Assembly (NCBI GenBank): GCA_009781045.1
Contig: WQYW01000047.1
Coordinates: 1-33,974 of the forward strand
Reading direction: 5' to 3'
DNA length: 33,974 bases
DNA from: Alphaproteobacteria bacterium
GTDB taxonomy: Bacteria; Pseudomonadota; Alphaproteobacteria; Rhizobiales; Xanthobacteraceae
Shown here piece after piece: positions 18,532 to 25,399 of this stretch. The notes beneath the pieces are model-generated. The model was not told the origin of the DNA and made no database searches. It saw only the letters and a program-made list of their open reading frames with translations. The first letter of the stretch is position 1; every line of letters begins with the position of its first letter. The position numbers and the translations under genes were made by a program.

Positions 18532-18765
18532 ATGGTGGCAGTGAGGCTTCAAAAAGTCGGTAATTCCATCGGGCTTGTTTTGCCCGATGAAGTCTTGGCC
18601 CGGCTGGGTGTCGGGCTCGATGACACCCTTCATCTTATAGCGGCCGACGATGGCATTTTGCTCTCGGCGACCTCGGCGACGGATCCTGAGTTCGAGGCGC
18701 AGATGGCTGTGGCGCGAAAGCTCATGCGGAAGCGCCAGGACGTTTTGCGGGAACTCGCGAAATGA
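18532..18765 (+). CDS. AbrB/MazE-type antitoxin
   Basis: A 77-aa protein with the N-terminal swapped-hairpin DNA-binding domain of the SpoVT/AbrB/MazE family (VRLQKVGNSIGLVLPDEVL...LGVGLDDTLHLI, residues about 3-38). A helical, charged C-terminus (about 50-77) should wrap the toxin. A strong GGAGGAGAA lies eight bases before ATG 18,532. Its TGA overlaps the ATG of the Doc-like toxin as ATGA (18,762-18,765), the standard coupled antitoxin-toxin layout. By family precedent it neutralises the toxin and represses its own operon. Confidence 0.9.
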   Translation: MVAVRLQKVGNSIGLVLPDEVLARLGVGLDDTLHLIAADDGILLSATSATDPEFEAQMAVARKLMRKRQDVLRELAK

Positions 18766-19145
18766 GGGACCCGGTGTGGTTGATAAAGGCCGCAGTGTGT
18801 GCCTTTCATGATGAGCAGGTGGCTGAGCATGGTGGCCAGCCTGGTCTGCGTGATGACGGGCTTCTCGACTCCGCACTCGACCGCCCCAAAAACAGGTTCC
18901 ACTATGGCAAGCGGGATATATTCGATCTGGCAGCGGCCTATGCATTCGGCCTTGCCAAAAACCACCCGTTTCTCGACGGCAACAAGCGAGCCTCTCTGGT
19001 TGCCTGTGAAACCTTCCTCAAACTGAATGGCGAACATCTCTTCGCGAGTAACGAGGCGGTGCTTGCGACCTGGGTTTCTCTGGCTGGAAGGACCCTGTCT
19101 GAAACAGAGTTTGCGAAGTGGCTGGGGGATAATTGCGCACCATAG
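18762..19145 (+). CDS. Doc-family toxin (Fic fold, death-on-curing)
   Basis: A 127-aa Fic/Doc protein. The signature HPFLDGNKRASL at about residues 67-78 carries the catalytic His, the Asp typical of Doc in place of the Fic Glu/Ala, and the NKR phosphate-binding residues. The early helix with GLRDDGLLDSAL is also typical of Doc. Characterised Doc phosphorylates elongation factor EF-Tu and stops translation; the same activity is expected here. It is translationally coupled to the AbrB-type antitoxin. It sits about 400 bases before the tRNA-Ser used by the prophage, so it belongs to the host side and not to the phage. Confidence 0.9.
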   Translation: MRDPVWLIKAAVCAFHDEQVAEHGGQPGLRDDGLLDSALDRPKNRFHYGKRDIFDLAAAYAFGLAKNHPFLDGNKRASLVACETFLKLNGEHLFASNEAVLATWVSLAGRTLSETEFAKWLGDNCAP

Positions 19146-19550
19146 GCAGGTGCCGGGGCAATTGGCGGCTGCCATGATCCAGCGAAAATCGCCATCTGAG
19201 ATGGTGCCAGTCAAGGAATGTCGGGGTTGCCGGGAAGGGTCTGGCAGGTTTCGGTCGGGCGTTGGAGAACAGGCTGAGCGCGGCAAGCGAGAAGGCGGGA
19301 GCGCTGCAAAATCAAGCCGCCTGTCCCGCGATCGCCACAGCGTGGGCTGAGGTGAAAGCCGCAGGCTTTTGGGAATCGGATGTAACGGCATAAATGGCTG
19401 CCAGGGCTGCTTTTTTGGCTCGGGGGCCGGGCCGGTGGGCTGTGGTGTCGAAATTTTGCCGTGGAAAGACAAGTGCTTGCTAAAATCTTTACCGGATTTT
19501 CCGCGATCTCTTGCAAATTCCGCATCATGCCGTCATGACGGGGCACTTCT
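19146..19550. other. intergenic region between Doc toxin and tRNA-Ser
   Basis: No gene is recognised. The last 30 bases before the tRNA contain the perfect 12-bp palindrome CCGTCATGACGG (19,530-19,541). The tRNA promoter should lie within about 19,480-19,545, which is AT-richer than the surroundings, but no clear consensus pair was identified. Confidence 0.4.
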
Positions 19551-19640
19551 GGAGAGATGGCCGAGTGGCTTAAGGCGCACGCTTGGAAAGCGTGTGTACG
19601 GGAAACTGTACCGTGGGTTCGAATCCCACTCTCTCCGCCA
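19551..19640 (+). tRNA. tRNA-Ser (anticodon GGA)
   Basis: A 90-nt class II tRNA with acceptor GGAGAGA/TCTCTCC, discriminator G and encoded CCA. The anticodon stem CACGC/GCGTG surrounds TTGGAAA, giving anticodon GGA. A long variable arm (GTACGGGAAACTGTAC) and the T-arm GGGTTCGAATCCC are present. Phage sequence starts immediately downstream. tRNA 3' ends are standard integration targets, so the 3' half probably forms the attL core. Confidence 0.97.
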
Positions 19641-19645
19641 CGTAC
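19600..19645 (+). other. inferred prophage attL at the 3' end of tRNA-Ser
   Basis: The T-arm and acceptor 3' half of the tRNA are intact and phage genes begin within 300 bases. No second copy of this segment was noticed in the window, as expected if attR lies beyond the right edge. The exact core length cannot be set without that copy. Confidence 0.4.
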
Positions 19646-19700
19646 TTTTGACAGCAAAAAACCTTTTTAAAACAGCACATTAGCGTTTAGCCGAAAATCT

Positions 19701-19726
19701 CCAACCACACCCGCCAACCACACCCG
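19701..19726. repeat. perfect 13-bp tandem direct repeat near the attachment site
   Basis: CCAACCACACCCG occurs twice back to back (19,701-19,713 and 19,714-19,726), 60 bases beyond the tRNA 3' end. Short direct repeats beside a tRNA core are typical of integrase arm-type or excisionase sites in attP. That role is inferred here. It is separate from the inverted repeats around the polymerase promoter. Confidence 0.7.
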
Positions 19727-19776
19727 TCACGAAACCGTGATCAGCCGAACCCTACCTCCCTGGCCCTGATTCGTCG

Positions 19777-19836
19777 CTGACCTGAAAAGGTCAGTTGACC
19801 TGCCGTATTATTGTGCCTATACATTGCAACTGCAAT
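19777..19836 (+). promoter_or_regulatory. sigma70-type promoter of the phage RNA polymerase gene with overlapping operator-like repeats
   Basis: TTGACC (19,795-19,800) and TATACA (19,818-19,823) are 17 bases apart, a good host -35/-10 pair. Three half-sites surround the -35: TGACCT (19,778-19,783), AGGTCA (19,788-19,793) and TGACCT (19,796-19,801). The first two form a 7-bp-arm palindrome with a GAAA centre (19,777-19,794). A second palindrome, ATTGCA-AC-TGCAAT (19,823-19,836), covers the expected start point. A third, AAAGCGCTTT, lies at 19,857-19,866 in the leader. Arrangement over -35 and +1 is what a repressor-controlled promoter looks like. As RNA the first palindrome would be a GAAA tetraloop hairpin, an alternative reading. 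Confidence 0.6.
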
Positions 19837-19935
19837 CGGTCTGTAAATGGCGACAAAAAGCGCTTTCCATTCGATTGTTCAAGCACTTACCGTTCCGGCC
19901 GTCCACCTTTGTCAGAAACCAAGGTCCAAATTCCC

Positions 19936-22410
19936 ATGCTCAATCTCGATACCCCCAACGCTGAAATTGACGCTGCCGCCGCACGCTTCGAGAGGACCAA
20001 GACCAGAGCAGCCAGGGCCTTCGGCTACGGCGGCACCGCAGAGGCCCTCCACATCGCCCAAGGGTGTCACGAGCGCCTCGCAGAGGCACTGGAGGCTATC
20101 CTGGACCAGCCCCGCCACCACGGTAACGAGGGCACCAACGCCAAGGCCCTGGCGGTCCTCAAGACCATCCCTCCGCACGTCTGCGCCCTGGTGGCCCTCA
20201 ATTGCGCCCTCCGTGGAGTGGTCGAGGAGGAGAGCTACGTGGCAATCTGTGAGCGCGCCGGAGAACTGGCGCGTAACGAGGCCTTCGCGCGGGAACTCAC
20301 AGCGCATGATCCGCAGCTCGCTGAGAAGATCGAGAAGTGGGTCCGAGAGAAGCACGGGAACCTCAAGCACCGTGTCCAGTCAGCGAAGTCCCTGGCGCGC
20401 ATCAATGGCTTCTCACCAACTGCTCGCTGGTCTCCATCCCAGCTAATTGCGGTCGGCAACCTCTTGATTGACGCGCTCCAGGCGACCCTGCCGGACCTGT
20501 TCGAGGTCTACTATGACGGAGACACCCAAATGCTGGGAGTGACAGCCGGAGCCGCTCAGCTTGCGCAAGAGGCATTGCAGCAGCACATCAGGCAATATCC
20601 CGTGTTCCTGCCATCTGAGGAGCCTCCAGTGGCCTGGACCGCATTCGACAAGGGCGGTCCGGTGGACCCCACCGCGAGGCGATTGGCTGTCCTGGTCCGC
20701 ACGCGACATAAGGCGAGCGTCAGGGCCATAAAGGACGCTGTTGCCTCCGGTCAAATGAAGCCCGCCCTGGATGCTGTAAACGCCATCCAGGCGACGCCGT
20801 GGGTGATAAACACGCTCGTCATGGATGCCATGCTGGCCTGCCAGCGCATGGGTATCCCGGTGGATGGTCTGCCGGCCGGTGACGACCTCACCCTGCCCAC
20901 TGTCACTGACGAGGTGTGGGTAACCATGGATGGCGAAGCGAAGCGAGCGTATCGCATAGCGCGCGCCGAATGCAGGGCTGAGAACCGCCTGATGACGCGC
21001 GAAAGAATGCGGTTCCACGAAGACATGACCACTGCGGAGGCTCTCTGCGCGCTGGACCAGTTCTACATCCCGCACAATCTGGATTGGCGCGGTAGGGAGT
21101 ATCCCATGTGCAACTTCAACTTCCAGCGTGAGGACCGTGTCCGCGCCCTGTTCCTCTTTCGGGATGGCGAGCCCATCGGCGAAGAGGGCATTGCGTGGCT
21201 CAAGGTGCACACAGCCAACTGTGGCGACTTCGGGAAGATCAGCAAGGCGTCCTATGACGACCGCATCAAGTGGGTCGATGACAACACCGAGCTGCTCGCT
21301 CGCTGTGCCAGAGACCCATTGAGCGAGCGGTTCTGGACAGGTGCCGACAAGCCCTTCCTGTTCCTGGCAGCCTGCATTGCACTCACGGAGGCTCTGGAGC
21401 AAGGCCCCGACTACGTTTGCCACCTCCCTTGCTCATGGGACGGCTCGTGCTCTGGTCTCCAGCATCTCTGCATGATGACGCGCTCAGAGGACGGTGCCTA
21501 CGTCAACTTGACGGACGCGCCGCAGCCCGACGACGTGTATCAGCGGGTCGCTGATGCGGCACGAAAGGCCATAGAGGCCTCTGACGACCCTCTAGCATCC
21601 CTGGTGCTGTCCTACGGCGGCGATTGGCGTAAGCTCTTCAAGCGCAACGTCATGACCACCTTCTACGGTAGCAAGCAGTTCGGCATGGCTCAGCAGCACA
21701 TGGATGACCTGATGGAGCCTCTGCGGCGCGAAGTGCTGCTCAAAAAGCGCTCCGAGCACCCCTTCGGAGGCACCTACAAAGAGCACCACGCCGCCTCTCG
21801 CTTCCTGGCGAGCCATGCAGTCCAGGCAATCTCCGCGATGGCTGACCTGCCCATGAAGGCCATGCAGATGCTCCAGGGCCTCGCAGGTATCCTGGCTGAC
21901 GAGGGCAAGCCCCTGGAGTGGACCACGCCAACAGGGCTCCCATGGGTCAACAGGTATCACGAGCCAGTCACCGAGCGCGTGCGACTTTGGATGCACGATC
22001 ATGGTGTCCGGAGGTTCTACACCCCATTGGTCGCCAACGGCCACCAGCCGGAGATTGCCAAGGCCAGGGCGGTCAACGGATCGGCGCCAAACTTTGTGCA
22101 TGCCTGCGACGGCGCGCATCTCTTGCTCACCGTCAATGCGGCGGTGGCGGAGGGCATCGAGCAGTTCGCTTTAGTGCATGATAGCTTCGGAACCCTCCCG
22201 AGCCACGCAGCGCGTTTCCAGGGTATCATTCGAGAGACACTGGTGGACATGTACGAGCAGCACGATGTGCTCACCGAGGTCCTTCAACGGGCTACGTGTG
22301 CCCTGAAAGAACGTAATAGCAAACTAACCGCACTTACTGAGCTGCGGGATACTCTTCACGGAAACCTCAACATCAAGGAAGTCATCAATGCAGCGTATGC
22401 ATTTGCGTAA
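19936..22410 (+). CDS. T7-like single-subunit DNA-directed RNA polymerase
   Basis: Transcribes the phage genome from phage-specific promoters without host subunits. From ATG 19,936 it is 824 aa (T7: 883). The frame is open upstream to 19,795, but those codons lie in the promoter. The palm and finger motifs are intact: Asp502 in WDGSCSGLQH (T7 Asp537), Lys569 and Tyr577 in KRNVMTTFYGSK (T7 Lys631/Tyr639), NFVHACDGAHL and Asp749 in LVHDSFGTLP (T7 Asp812). The C-terminus ends AYAFA, close to the T7 foot FAFA. AAGG about eleven bases upstream is a weak ribosome site. It is the first prophage gene behind the tRNA and is preceded by a host-type promoter, so it should be the master switch of the lytic programme. 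Confidence 0.97.
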   Translation: MLNLDTPNAEIDAAAARFERTKTRAARAFGYGGTAEALHIAQGCHERLAEALEAILDQPRHHGNEGTNAKALAVLKTIPPHVCALVALNCALRGVVEEESYVAICERAGELARNEAFARELTAHDPQLAEKIEKWVREKHGNLKHRVQSAKSLARINGFSPTARWSPSQLIAVGNLLIDALQATLPDLFEVYYDGDTQMLGVTAGAAQLAQEALQQHIRQYPVFLPSEEPPVAWTAFDKGGPVDPTARRLAVLVRTRHKASVRAIKDAVASGQMKPALDAVNAIQATPWVINTLVMDAMLACQRMGIPVDGLPAGDDLTLPTVTDEVWVTMDGEAKRAYRIARAECRAENRLMTRERMRFHEDMTTAEALCALDQFYIPHNLDWRGREYPMCNFNFQREDRVRALFLFRDGEPIGEEGIAWLKVHTANCGDFGKISKASYDDRIKWVDDNTELLARCARDPLSERFWTGADKPFLFLAACIALTEALEQGPDYVCHLPCSWDGSCSGLQHLCMMTRSEDGAYVNLTDAPQPDDVYQRVADAARKAIEASDDPLASLVLSYGGDWRKLFKRNVMTTFYGSKQFGMAQQHMDDLMEPLRREVLLKKRSEHPFGGTYKEHHAASRFLASHAVQAISAMADLPMKAMQMLQGLAGILADEGKPLEWTTPTGLPWVNRYHEPVTERVRLWMHDHGVRRFYTPLVANGHQPEIAKARAVNGSAPNFVHACDGAHLLLTVNAAVAEGIEQFALVHDSFGTLPSHAARFQGIIRETLVDMYEQHDVLTEVLQRATCALKERNSKLTALTELRDTLHGNLNIKEVINAAYAFA

Positions 22411-22543
22411 CCTCCAGTCGAAAGCTCGCATGTATATCGCGAGCATTGGGCGCATCCCTTACGATCATGCTGTCAAAATGATGCAGGCCGGCCTGGATGT
22501 GAACACTATCGAGAGCAACCTTTTGAAGGAATTTGGACATTGA
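22388..22543 (+). CDS. small phage protein (51 aa), unknown
   Basis: ATG 22,388 has AAGGAAG about seven bases upstream. The gene overlaps the 3' end of the RNA polymerase gene by 23 bases and ends TGA 22,541-22,543, overlapping the TTG start of the next gene as TTGA. The protein is helical, with basic N-terminal residues and the segment GRIPYDHAVKMMQAGLDVN in its centre. T7-like phages often carry a short unknown gene right after the RNA polymerase gene. No function is assigned. The close linkage on both sides and a good ribosome site are the reasons to accept it. Confidence 0.7.
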   Translation: MQRMHLRNLQSKARMYIASIGRIPYDHAVKMMQAGLDVNTIESNLLKEFGH

Positions 22544-22962
22544 GCTTCAAGCATCTGAAAGTCGGACAGCGTGTGATTGTCAACGGAAAGCAGGACTTCA
22601 CAATCGAGAATCAGGCTGGCGTAGTCAAAGAATTCGAAGAACTCAACTATTGTGACAGGTTGACTATCACCTTTGACGAGCGCTTCAACGATGGTCTCCA
22701 TAGTGAGGGCCTTCGGACCTATCACCTCTATTCGGACGACTTCTTCGGCACAGTGACGCTGCACGGCGGCAAGACGAAGTACCTCACGGCATGGGAGGAT
22801 GGAGAGAACTATACGCTCACAGGCGATGACTTCGACACCGAAGCCGAAGCGGCAGCCGCAGCGTGCTTTGGCCTCGACGTGCCAGAGACCATGATCGTAC
22901 TCAAGATCATCTCCAGGCACGAGGCACGCAGCACGGTCTCATCGGTACGTCTGAGTGACTAA
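22540..22962 (+). CDS. phage protein of unknown function (140 aa)
   Basis: The frame starts at TTG 22,540 with AAGGAA about eight bases upstream and overlaps the previous stop as TTGA; there is no ATG until residue 116. The N-terminal part (KVGQRVIVNGKQDFTIENQAG) looks like a small beta-barrel. The middle is acidic and aromatic (LYSDDFFGTVTLHGG), followed by an acidic Ala-rich stretch (about 104-113). There is no signal peptide or membrane segment. It sits between RNA polymerase and the ssDNA-binding protein, a place where T7-like phages keep host-takeover genes. That role is only positional inference. Confidence 0.7.
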   Translation: MSFKHLKVGQRVIVNGKQDFTIENQAGVVKEFEELNYCDRLTITFDERFNDGLHSEGLRTYHLYSDDFFGTVTLHGGKTKYLTAWEDGENYTLTGDDFDTEAEAAAAACFGLDVPETMIVLKIISRHEARSTVSSVRLSD

Positions 22963-23086
22963 GCACGTCTCTGATTATCCTCAGCCCCTGAGGAAGCTGG
23001 TGATCATTATTTGCATGCCACGAGAGCTGCTGAGAGTGATCACCGAGGCGTTCCAGAACGCAGCCTTCTGGTGGCGGCAGCCCTAA
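22955..23086 (+). CDS. candidate 43-aa phage protein
   Basis: A GTG at 22,955 inside the end of the previous gene opens a 43-codon frame to TAA 23,086. The product would have a hydrophobic stretch (KLVIIICM) and an aromatic, basic C-terminus (FQNAAFWWRQP), suggesting membrane association. There is no clear ribosome site. An internal ATG (23,015) gives only 23 codons. The frame also contains the perfect hairpin TCCTCAG-CCC-CTGAGGA (22,978-22,994). The alternative is that 22,963-23,150 is a noncoding regulatory gap before the replication genes. Confidence 0.3.
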   Translation: MTKHVSDYPQPLRKLVIIICMPRELLRVITEAFQNAAFWWRQP

Positions 23087-23150
23087 GCTGCCTCCATCTC
23101 CTTACTAAATCGACGCAACAAACTCTACCAAGTCAAGGAATTGTAGCACA

Positions 23151-23723
23151 ATGGCTGATAAGCAGGCCAAATACATCCCGTTCGTCACCGAGGTCATGAC
23201 TGCCCGTTACCCGAAGCTCTCTGAGCCGGACACCAAGGGCGAGTATGCCGATGGCAAGTATAAAACCGAGGCGACTGCGGACGAAAACTATACGGAGCGC
23301 TTCCAGGCCGAAATCATGAAGGTGATCGAAGCCAACTTCGCGGGGAAGAAGTCCGTCCACGCCCCCTGGAAAGAGACCCAGGACGGCTCAATCGCTTTCA
23401 CGTTCAAGTCGCCGAAAAAGAAGCCGTTGCTGATGGATAGCAAGGGCAAGCCGTTGCCCGCTGGAGCAACGATCCGTGGCGGGTCGCTTATCCGCATCGC
23501 CGGTGTCATCGCCGCCTGGGAGAAGGGTGCGAAGCGGGGTGTCTCGCTGTGGCCGGACGCTGTGCGCGTGATCAGGCTCGCAGAGGGCTTTGACGCCTCC
23601 AACGTCTTCGGAGCAGCAGAGGATGGCTTCGACGGCGCCGAATACGAGCCCACCAGCTTCGATACCGCCGGGGAGTCGGATGACTCCGCTGAGGAAGGCG
23701 ACACCAGCGCGCTGACCCTCTGA
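23151..23723 (+). CDS. single-stranded DNA-binding protein (T7 gp2.5-like)
   Basis: A 190-aa ssDNA-binding protein of the T7 gp2.5 type, which coats ssDNA and coordinates polymerase and helicase. The N-terminal ARYPKLSEPDTKGEYADGKYK is the family pattern, followed by an OB-fold region with basic KSPKKKPLLMDSKGKPL and RGGSLIRIAGVIAAW. From about residue 155 the C-terminus is strongly acidic (GESDDSAEEGD). T7 gp2.5 ends in a Phe that contacts gp5 and gp4; here the chain ends SALTL with no aromatic residue. ATG 23,151 has AAGGAA ten bases upstream. Its TGA shares one base with the ATG of endonuclease I. Confidence 0.85.
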   Translation: MADKQAKYIPFVTEVMTARYPKLSEPDTKGEYADGKYKTEATADENYTERFQAEIMKVIEANFAGKKSVHAPWKETQDGSIAFTFKSPKKKPLLMDSKGKPLPAGATIRGGSLIRIAGVIAAWEKGAKRGVSLWPDAVRVIRLAEGFDASNVFGAAEDGFDGAEYEPTSFDTAGESDDSAEEGDTSALTL

Positions 23724-24163
23724 TGGCGAAGCGGCCGGTCCTCGTTGAGGCTCGGTACCGCTCCCGATTGGAGCAAAAGGTTGCGGACCAGCTTGAAGAC
23801 GCTGGCGTCCCATACGACTATGAGAGCCAGTGGGTGCGCTACACCATCCCTCCGAGAGAGGCGAAGTACCTGCCCGACTTCACGATCCGCAACACGAAGA
23901 TACTGATCGAGGCCAAGGGCCGCTTCGGCGGCTTTAGGTCCGATAGCACCGGCGCTCAAGAGCGGCAGAAGCTCATTCTTCTGCAAGAGCAACATCCTGA
24001 CCACGACATTCGCATTGTCTTTCAGGATGCGAAGAAGCCGATCTATAAGGGTAGCAAGACCACCTACGCCAACTGGGCCGATAAGCACGGCTTCACTTGG
24101 GCGGATCGAGGGGTCGTGCCAGCCTCATGGATCAAAGAGTTGAAAAAGATCACCAAGAGGTAA
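23723..24163 (+). CDS. endonuclease I / Holliday junction resolvase (T7 gp3-like)
   Basis: Resolves four-way and branched DNA before packaging and helps degrade host DNA in T7. The 146-aa length matches T7 gp3 (149 aa). The PD-(D/E)xK site is complete: Glu17 in SRLEQKV, Asp52 in YLPDFTI, and Glu63 and Lys65 in LIEAKG, equivalent to T7 Glu20, Asp55, Glu65 and Lys67. The later EQHPDHDIRIVFQ and YKGSKTTYANWADKHGF segments align with T7 EQHPELDIRIVF and its following region. The ATG overlaps the SSB stop (TGATG). Confidence 0.93.
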   Translation: MAKRPVLVEARYRSRLEQKVADQLEDAGVPYDYESQWVRYTIPPREAKYLPDFTIRNTKILIEAKGRFGGFRSDSTGAQERQKLILLQEQHPDHDIRIVFQDAKKPIYKGSKTTYANWADKHGFTWADRGVVPASWIKELKKITKR

Positions 24164-24166
24164 GAG

Positions 24167-24406
24167 ATGGCAACCGCCAGCGTGGAGAAGACCACAAGCC
24201 TGTTCGGCGTCGATAGGCCTGCGAAGCATGATATTGAAGCCGTGCGACCCCACATCCGGAAGCACATGCGCGCGTTCCCGTTCGTGCTCAAGAACGGCTC
24301 GGAAGTACTTATTAATGGCACGGGCTACAAAGACGCTCTGAAACGTCTCGATGCTATGGCGCTGGCGGTTTCCGGTATCATTCCCGCACTGAGAGGAGGG
24401 CGGTAA
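24167..24406 (+). CDS. small phage protein (79 aa), unknown
   Basis: ATG 24,167 follows AGAGGTAAGAG, which includes the stop of endonuclease I and a usable ribosome site. The protein has no signal peptide or membrane segment. It has a basic central part (RPHIRKHMRAF) and ends IIPALRGGR. It abuts the next gene directly (TAA then GTG). No family is recognised. Its position between endonuclease I and the methyltransferase-like gene suggests an accessory replication or recombination role, which is speculative. Confidence 0.7.
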   Translation: MATASVEKTTSLFGVDRPAKHDIEAVRPHIRKHMRAFPFVLKNGSEVLINGTGYKDALKRLDAMALAVSGIIPALRGGR

Positions 24407-25021
24407 GTGCGCCTGCTGGTAGCGTGCGAATTCTCAGGAATAGTTCGCCGGGCCTTCGCCAGCCGTGGGCACGATGCATGGTCGTGTGACCTACTTCCGG
24501 CCGAAGATCGAAGCAACAAGCACATTCAGGATGACGTTCGCAACGTGCTGTCCGATGGATGGGACATGCTAATCGTTGCCCACCCCCCTTGCACACGTTT
24601 AACTAACAGCGGCGTGCGTTGGCTCCATTGCCCACCTCCAGGTAAGTCAATGCAGCAGATGTGGGAAGAGCTTGAGCAAGGCGCCTCCCTGTTCTCGGAT
24701 TGTTGGAATGCGCCGATAGAACGGATTGCGGTGGAGAACCCTGTGATGCACAAGTATGCAAAGCAGCGCATCCGCGACTATGCGCCCCCAGCACAGAGCA
24801 TCCAGCCATGGCAGTTCGGACACGGCGAAACCAAGAGAACGTGTCTATGGCTCAAGAACCTACCTCCATTACAGCCAACGCAGATTGTTGAGGGGCGTGA
24901 GCATAGGGTTCACCGCATGCCACCGAGCCCAAACCGTTGGAAAGAACGGTCTCGGTTCTTCCCTGGCATAGCACAGGCGATGGCCGAACAGTGGGGTGAC
25001 TATTGTTATGAGAACTCGTGA
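24407..25021 (+). CDS. solitary phage DNA cytosine methyltransferase-like protein
   Basis: A 204-aa Rossmann-fold protein resembling C5-cytosine methyltransferases. Motif I is VACEFSGIVRRAFASRGHDAWSCDL. Motif IV, with the catalytic Cys, is IVAHPPCTRL. A motif-VI-like VENPV and the phage-type GHGETKRTCLWLKNLP follow. It lacks the long target-recognition domain and the C-terminal QRR motifs of full 5mC enzymes, as is usual for this short phage group. Activity may be self-protection against host restriction or modification of nucleotides; this is undecided. The start is GTG 24,407, directly after the stop of the previous gene. No matching restriction enzyme is nearby. Confidence 0.75.
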   Translation: MRLLVACEFSGIVRRAFASRGHDAWSCDLLPAEDRSNKHIQDDVRNVLSDGWDMLIVAHPPCTRLTNSGVRWLHCPPPGKSMQQMWEELEQGASLFSDCWNAPIERIAVENPVMHKYAKQRIRDYAPPAQSIQPWQFGHGETKRTCLWLKNLPPLQPTQIVEGREHRVHRMPPSPNRWKERSRFFPGIAQAMAEQWGDYCYENS

Positions 25022-25151
25022 ACCATTCGGCATCACCGCTCACTTCCGGGAGCCGATGGTGTGCGTGGTGCTCTACTGGATTAATGACGGAAACGAAGCG
25101 TCCGCTTGCGAGTGGGAACTTCCTGGCACCAATCAAGAGGACTACAACTGA
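25008..25151 (+). CDS. small phage protein (47 aa), unknown
   Basis: ATG 25,008 lies inside the last codons of the methyltransferase-like gene with GGGGTGA about nine bases upstream. The TGA at 25,149-25,151 shares its last base with the ATG of the HTH gene. The protein is short, with the hydrophobic-aromatic core MVCVVLYWIN and an acidic end. No family is recognised. The overlaps on both sides support it as a genuine gene. Confidence 0.6.
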   Translation: MRTREPFGITAHFREPMVCVVLYWINDGNEASACEWELPGTNQEDYN

Positions 25152-25399
25152 TGAACGCAGTGACCGCTACGGTGCGTGAGGCGACCCTCAAGCCCCTCAC
25201 GAAGAAAACCCTGCACTACCTCCGCACACGAGGCAGCCTTACGCCTCTGGTGTTCTGGTCCACCTATGGCTCCATGGCTCTGGCTCAGCAGGTCCACGAC
25301 CTCCGAACCGCTGGCTTCAACGTCGTTACCACGATGAAGACCGATGAGGAAGGTGGGCGCTATCCGAGCTATTCGCTTGAAAAAGCTCCGCGAACGTAG
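25151..25399 (+). CDS. small winged-helix/HTH protein
   Basis: An 82-aa protein. Residues about 10-80 (TKKTLHYLRTRGSLTPLVFWSTYGSMALAQQVHDLRTAGFNV then a beta-wing KTDEEGGRYPSYSL) match the helix-turn-helix pattern often found in phage replication regions (HTH_39-like). The start ATG 25,151 overlaps the previous stop as TGATG. It probably binds DNA; a role as phage regulator or replication accessory is inferred. Its 3' end overlaps the start of the primase-helicase gene by 56 bases. Confidence 0.7.
   Translation: MNAVTATVREATLKPLTKKTLHYLRTRGSLTPLVFWSTYGSMALAQQVHDLRTAGFNVVTTMKTDEEGGRYPSYSLEKAPRT

Noticed and set aside
19795..19935. N-terminal extension of the phage RNA polymerase from TTG 19,795
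   Set aside because: The extra 47 codons run through the -35/-10 elements and operator repeats and are unlike polymerase sequence. ATG 19,936 is the first sensible start.
19847..20446. 199-codon frame overlapping the start of the RNA polymerase gene
   Set aside because: No ribosome site. Almost its whole length is an out-of-frame reading of the polymerase gene, and the composition is typical of a shadow frame.
23104..23125. Possible phage-polymerase promoter (TAAATCGAC...ACTCTA)
   Set aside because: It weakly resembles the T7 promoter start, and a loosely similar CGACACGAAGTCTCT occurs near 32,374, but two imperfect matches are not enough. A motif search over the whole phage would be needed.
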